Shown here: piece by piece, positions 61,032 to 64,000 of the stretch
Layout: every line of letters begins with the position of its first letter
How positions within the stretch are numbered: the stretch's first letter is position 1
The notes under the pieces: generated by a model
The model's input: the letters and a program-made list of their open reading frames with translations, nothing else
What the model was told of the DNA's origin: nothing
Databases searched by the model: none
NCBI RefSeq assembly: GCF_016587375.1
Contig: NZ_BNJG01000001.1
Location: 4,284,001 to 4,348,000 of the forward strand
Reading direction: 5' to 3'
DNA: 64,000 nucleotides
Source: Ktedonobacter robiniae
Lineage (GTDB): Bacteria > Chloroflexota > Ktedonobacteria > Ktedonobacterales > Ktedonobacteraceae
Position numbers and translations under genes: made by a program

Positions 61032-61170
61032 AATAGATAGAGAAGCGTTACTCGTAGCCTGGTCGCTCTGAGCGTTCACGAATGTCGTATTGGTTGCAGC
61101 ATGAGCATAGCGCCATTCGCCAGCTAGGAGTGGCGCCTGGAAAAATCTTAGAGGGATCGAGGGGGCACTC

Positions 61171-61983
61171 ATGGAGTGTTATGAACCGGGTGCGATTCGT
61201 GATGAGGAGATAATCGCATACCTTGCGGGCGAGAAGGTAAGACCAGCGGTGAAAGACCATATGGAGCGCTGCGCGAGTTGCGCGCAGCGCTTTGGGGCCT
61301 ATCAACGCCTGGAGCATGTCTTAATGCAGAAGCTCTATCGCTGGGATTGCCCTTCTAACCAGATGTTAGGTGAATATCAACTGGGACTATGTAGTGCTGA
61401 GGACGAGGCGCTGATCAAGACCCATCTGAGCGCATGTGTGTTGTGTTCCGCGGAAGTAGAGACGCTCTCTGCCTTCATGGCGCGCGAGGATCTATTTACC
61501 AACCCGGTGGTGGTCCCAGCCATTGTGGGCAATCATCGCACCTCAGCAGAGGAGGAGCAACACTCAGTACTTGAGCGCCTGCTCGAGCCTGTACAGGCGG
61601 GTGTGCGGCGCCTAGTAGCTACGTTGGTTCCCATGCAGCCCGCGCTCTACAGTGTTCGTGGAACCGCCTCTGCCTGGCCGCGCCGCTATATCGCTGAAGA
61701 TATCAGCATTTCGCTTCAGCTTGAGCGGGGGAGTCAGGAGAGTGGTGGTGCGCAACTGGTAGGGTTTGTGACGCGCAAGGGAGCGACATTGCCAACCTTA
61801 CAGGGAACGCCAGTTGTATTACTTGCACGCGATGGGAAGAGCTCGTATACGCAACATATTGACGACCTGGGCAACTTTATCTTTACCGCACTTATCCCTA
61901 ATACCTATACACTAGAGCTGCGTTTTCCGGAAACCTGTGTGATCATTGAAGAGGTCGCCGTTGCCCTGGACGAGGATGGTTAG
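61171..61983 (+). CDS. Zinc-finger anti-sigma-like protein, no transmembrane segment
   Basis: A 270-residue protein. Two zf-HC2-like HxxxCxxC motifs are seen (HMERCASC at about 30-37, HLSACVLC at about 90), a signature of zinc-binding anti-sigma factors. The C-terminal half has an Ig-like or carboxypeptidase-regulatory-like beta segment (LVGFVTRKGATLPTLQGTPVVLLARDGKSSYTQHIDDLGNFIFTALIPNTYTLELRFP). There is no membrane helix, unlike most anti-sigmas. It follows the sigma gene by about 420 bases across a repeat. It probably controls that sigma factor, but this is inferred from domain type and order. Confidence 0.8.
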   Translation: MECYEPGAIRDEEIIAYLAGEKVRPAVKDHMERCASCAQRFGAYQRLEHVLMQKLYRWDCPSNQMLGEYQLGLCSAEDEALIKTHLSACVLCSAEVETLSAFMAREDLFTNPVVVPAIVGNHRTSAEEEQHSVLERLLEPVQAGVRRLVATLVPMQPALYSVRGTASAWPRRYIAEDISISLQLERGSQESGGAQLVGFVTRKGATLPTLQGTPVVLLARDGKSSYTQHIDDLGNFIFTALIPNTYTLELRFPETCVIIEEVAVALDEDG

Positions 61984-62228
61984 AGCGCCTGGTCGATGGG
62001 TGTGAGCCGTTTTTTGGGTTTGAGAGATCTAGAGAGGCGCCATAAAAGCAGGAGTCGAAGATGGCTCCTGTTGATTGTGATTCCTTTTGGGTGGTTTTTG
62101 GGGCCTCTAGAACGTTTGTAAGTATAAGCATCAGGAGGAGGCTGGGAGGGCCAGGAAGTATGTATATGTATATGTAGTTGGTGGCAGAAGAGCGACTTCT
62201 ACCAAAGGATTGTGTAAAAATACAAGCT
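61984..62228. other. Intergenic region between anti-sigma and TPR protein genes
   Basis: About 245 bases. A short CAGGAG/CTCCTG hairpin (62049-62070), followed by T-rich DNA, may terminate the upstream gene. No other gene seen. Confidence 0.45.
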
Positions 62229-64000
62229 ATGACTGCTCAGGAACTTGCTGCGACACTGCTGAAGGCGAGCGAAGAGCAAGGGCCGAAATTACTACATCTC
62301 TACGTTCCTCATCTCACAGCCGCGGAACTCAATACGCTGGTCCATCGCCTGAAACGTGAAGCGGATCGTTATTGGAACAGTAACGTTGAGCTCTCGTTTC
62401 GGCTCTCTGGCTACCTCCTGCTCATAGGCGACCTTACCAAAGATAGTTATTACCACGCGCTAGGTCTGTGGGCGCGTGGCGATGCACTGCGCCGTATGGA
62501 GCGCGATCAAGAAGCATTGCCTTTTCTCGATGCGGCGGGAGAGGATTTTCTCGCGTTGGGCGACGAGGTGAGCTGGGCGCGGACGCGCATCGGGCGTATT
62601 AATGCTTGCCTACATCTCAACCGCATGACGGAGGCGCTTCGTGATGTAGCCGCGGCGCGTGATATCTTTGTGCGGCATGGCAAGCTGGTGCGGGCGGGTC
62701 AGATAGATGTGAATGCCGCCATTATCAACTTTGAGCTGGGCCAGTATGACGCAGCCCTGCGCGCATTTGACCGCGCGATTGAAACCTATCAAATGTGTAA
62801 CGAGGATGTTGAGCTGTATATCGCGCGCGCGCGTGGTAATAAAGCCCTGGCCCTGGCCGCTCAAGGTCGCTTTCGCGAGGCTGTCGAGATGCACAAGCAG
62901 GCACGGGAGACCTTTGAGCGCTACGGCCCGAGCGAGGAGATCTCGCTTGCACGTGAGGATCTCAACATCGCCGAGATTTACGCGTCCCAGGGCCACTATA
63001 GCCAGGCATTGCTGCTCTACAACCAGTGCCGGGAGACCTTTGAGCGCCACCAGATGCTCGAATCGCGGGCCGAAGCCACACACCAGATGTGCGTCTGCTT
63101 GTTGCGCTTAAACCGTTCTCGCGAAGCCTACGAACTGGCGGCCGAGGTCGTGGCCTTTTTTCGCGCCACTTCGGCGCAACGCGATAACCTGGCGCGAGCC
63201 TTGATGCGCCAGGCCAGTGCCGCGATCCTGATGCGGCGCCACCATGAGGCCGACGAGTTGCTGCGCGAAGCAAGTGATTTGCTGGCTGAGGGTGGCTTTG
63301 TACGCCTGTCGGCCATGGCGCGTTTGCGCCGGGCTGATCTCTATTACGCCAATGGAGAGCTGGAAAAGAGTCTGCGCGAGGTGGAGTATGTCGCGGACGT
63401 CTTCGCGGATCAAGAGGATTTGCCTAACCTGGCGTGGTCGATGTTATTGCAGGCCTATATCGCCGAGGCCGAGCGCCAACTCGACACGGCCGAACGTTTA
63501 AGCCATTATGCCCTGGATATCGCCATGGCTCAGGAGATGCTGGAACTCCAGTATCTCTGCTATGATCTCCTGGGACACCTGGCTGAGCTACATGGTGCTA
63601 TCGACCAGGCCATGCAATACTATGATCGCGCCATTCAGGGGATTGACGAAGTGCAGAGTCGCCTGGTGCTGGAGGAGCGCGTAAGCTTTTTGGAGGGGAA
63701 GGGCGAGCTCTATAGGCGTGCGATGCTGCTGGCCTTGCAGGGGCGAGATGTCCCTAGAGCACTGACGTATGTTGAGAAGGCCAAGTCGCGCGCCCTGGGT
63801 GATTACTTGCGCAACAACATTGATATCAAGTTTACCGCAAGGGACCGCCTGAGTGGGAGGCAGCTCGAAGACCTGGAGCGCTTACGCGAAGAGCAGGCCT
63901 GGTATAGCTCGATTGTCTATGGTACCGAGGGCGATGTTAATCTTAGTGATACCGCAATACGTCGCATACAGAGCATCGATCCTGCCCAGGCTCGTAAAGA
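62229..64000 (+). CDS. TPR-repeat protein, probable CHAT-type, truncated by the window end
   Basis: An open frame of at least 590 codons that runs past the end without a stop. Repeated helix pairs with TPR character recur (for instance AAIINFELGQYDAALRAFDRAI and KALALAAQGRFREAVEMHKQA), and VEKAKSRALGDYL near the end is the kind of junction that precedes a CHAT caspase-like domain in TPR-CHAT proteins. The CHAT domain itself is not in view. The ATG at 62229 has no close ribosome-binding site; TTG 62178 and GTG 62181 are alternatives. It follows the sigma/anti-sigma genes on the same strand and may be their target or output. Confidence 0.75.
   Translation, partial: MTAQELAATLLKASEEQGPKLLHLYVPHLTAAELNTLVHRLKREADRYWNSNVELSFRLSGYLLLIGDLTKDSYYHALGLWARGDALRRMERDQEALPFLDAAGEDFLALGDEVSWARTRIGRINACLHLNRMTEALRDVAAARDIFVRHGKLVRAGQIDVNAAIINFELGQYDAALRAFDRAIETYQMCNEDVELYIARARGNKALALAAQGRFREAVEMHKQARETFERYGPSEEISLAREDLNIAEIYASQGHYSQALLLYNQCRETFERHQMLESRAEATHQMCVCLLRLNRSREAYELAAEVVAFFRATSAQRDNLARALMRQASAAILMRRHHEADELLREASDLLAEGGFVRLSAMARLRRADLYYANGELEKSLREVEYVADVFADQEDLPNLAWSMLLQAYIAEAERQLDTAERLSHYALDIAMAQEMLELQYLCYDLLGHLAELHGAIDQAMQYYDRAIQGIDEVQSRLVLEERVSFLEGKGELYRRAMLLALQGRDVPRALTYVEKAKSRALGDYLRNNIDIKFTARDRLSGRQLEDLERLREEQAWYSSIVYGTEGDVNLSDTAIRRIQSIDPAQARK

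Noticed and set aside
60880..61071. 63-codon frame across the family 1 repeat
   Set aside because: More than half of it is the repeat sequence itself read in one frame; it starts at TTG without a good site, so it is probably not a real protein.
1..64000. CRISPR array or prophage
   Set aside because: No regularly spaced direct repeats, no Cas or phage structural genes and no integrase were seen.

Overview
The window looks like chromosomal DNA from a Ktedonobacteria-type member of the Chloroflexota. This is an inference from gene content: an aerobic CO-dehydrogenase-family cluster of the AYRGAGR class, a bacterial Hen1/PnkP RNA-repair pair, zinc-ribbon and proline-rich signalling proteins, serine/threonine kinases with extracytoplasmic sensor domains, a DUF4388 protein and GC-rich coding. 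No rRNA, CRISPR array, prophage or transposase gene was seen. Two tandem, near-identical tRNA-Glu(CTC) genes are present.

Layout. 0-6 kb: MurJ flippase with a long disordered N-terminus, homoserine dehydrogenase, an orphan encapsulated-ferritin-like protein and a pseudokinase-FHA protein. 6-13 kb: an IclR regulator transcribed with two methyltransferases and divergent from a leucine/valine-type dehydrogenase; an HxlR regulator divergent from a membrane protein and a peroxiredoxin; an LCP cell-wall ligase. 13-24 kb, mostly minus strand: a molybdenum hydroxylase cluster with CoxS, CoxL and CoxM subunits and, further downstream, the maturation set MoxR (CoxD), VWA (CoxE) and two XdhC proteins. 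These are separated by an M29 aminopeptidase, DoxX, a SnoaL-like protein and a methyltransferase. 24-36 kb: lipoproteins, the tRNAs, a GH65 phosphorylase with beta-phosphoglucomutase, a hydrolase, a sirtuin, a PknB-type kinase and a zinc-ribbon/BACON protein. 36-46 kb: two tandem paralogous Eco57I-like N6-adenine methyltransferases divergent from a hen1-pnkP operon. 46-57 kb: archaeal-type UMP kinase, transketolase, RNase H, DUF169, an APH-fold kinase, an esterase-like protein, and deoC with a double-domain aldehyde dehydrogenase. 57-64 kb: a cache-domain membrane protein, a DUF4388 protein, and a sigma factor / zinc-finger anti-sigma / TPR protein set that runs off the window.

Three genes (pseudokinase-FHA, LCP, DUF4388) are each broken by what looks like one missing base in a C/G homopolymer. 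This suggests base-calling error more than real decay. Two families of short dispersed palindromic repeats recur between genes, and many gene ends carry unusually long perfect hairpins of 22 to about 40 bp. The best candidates for something new are the methyltransferase pair beside the RNA-repair operon, the ferritin-like protein without an encapsulin, and the sigma/anti-sigma/TPR set.
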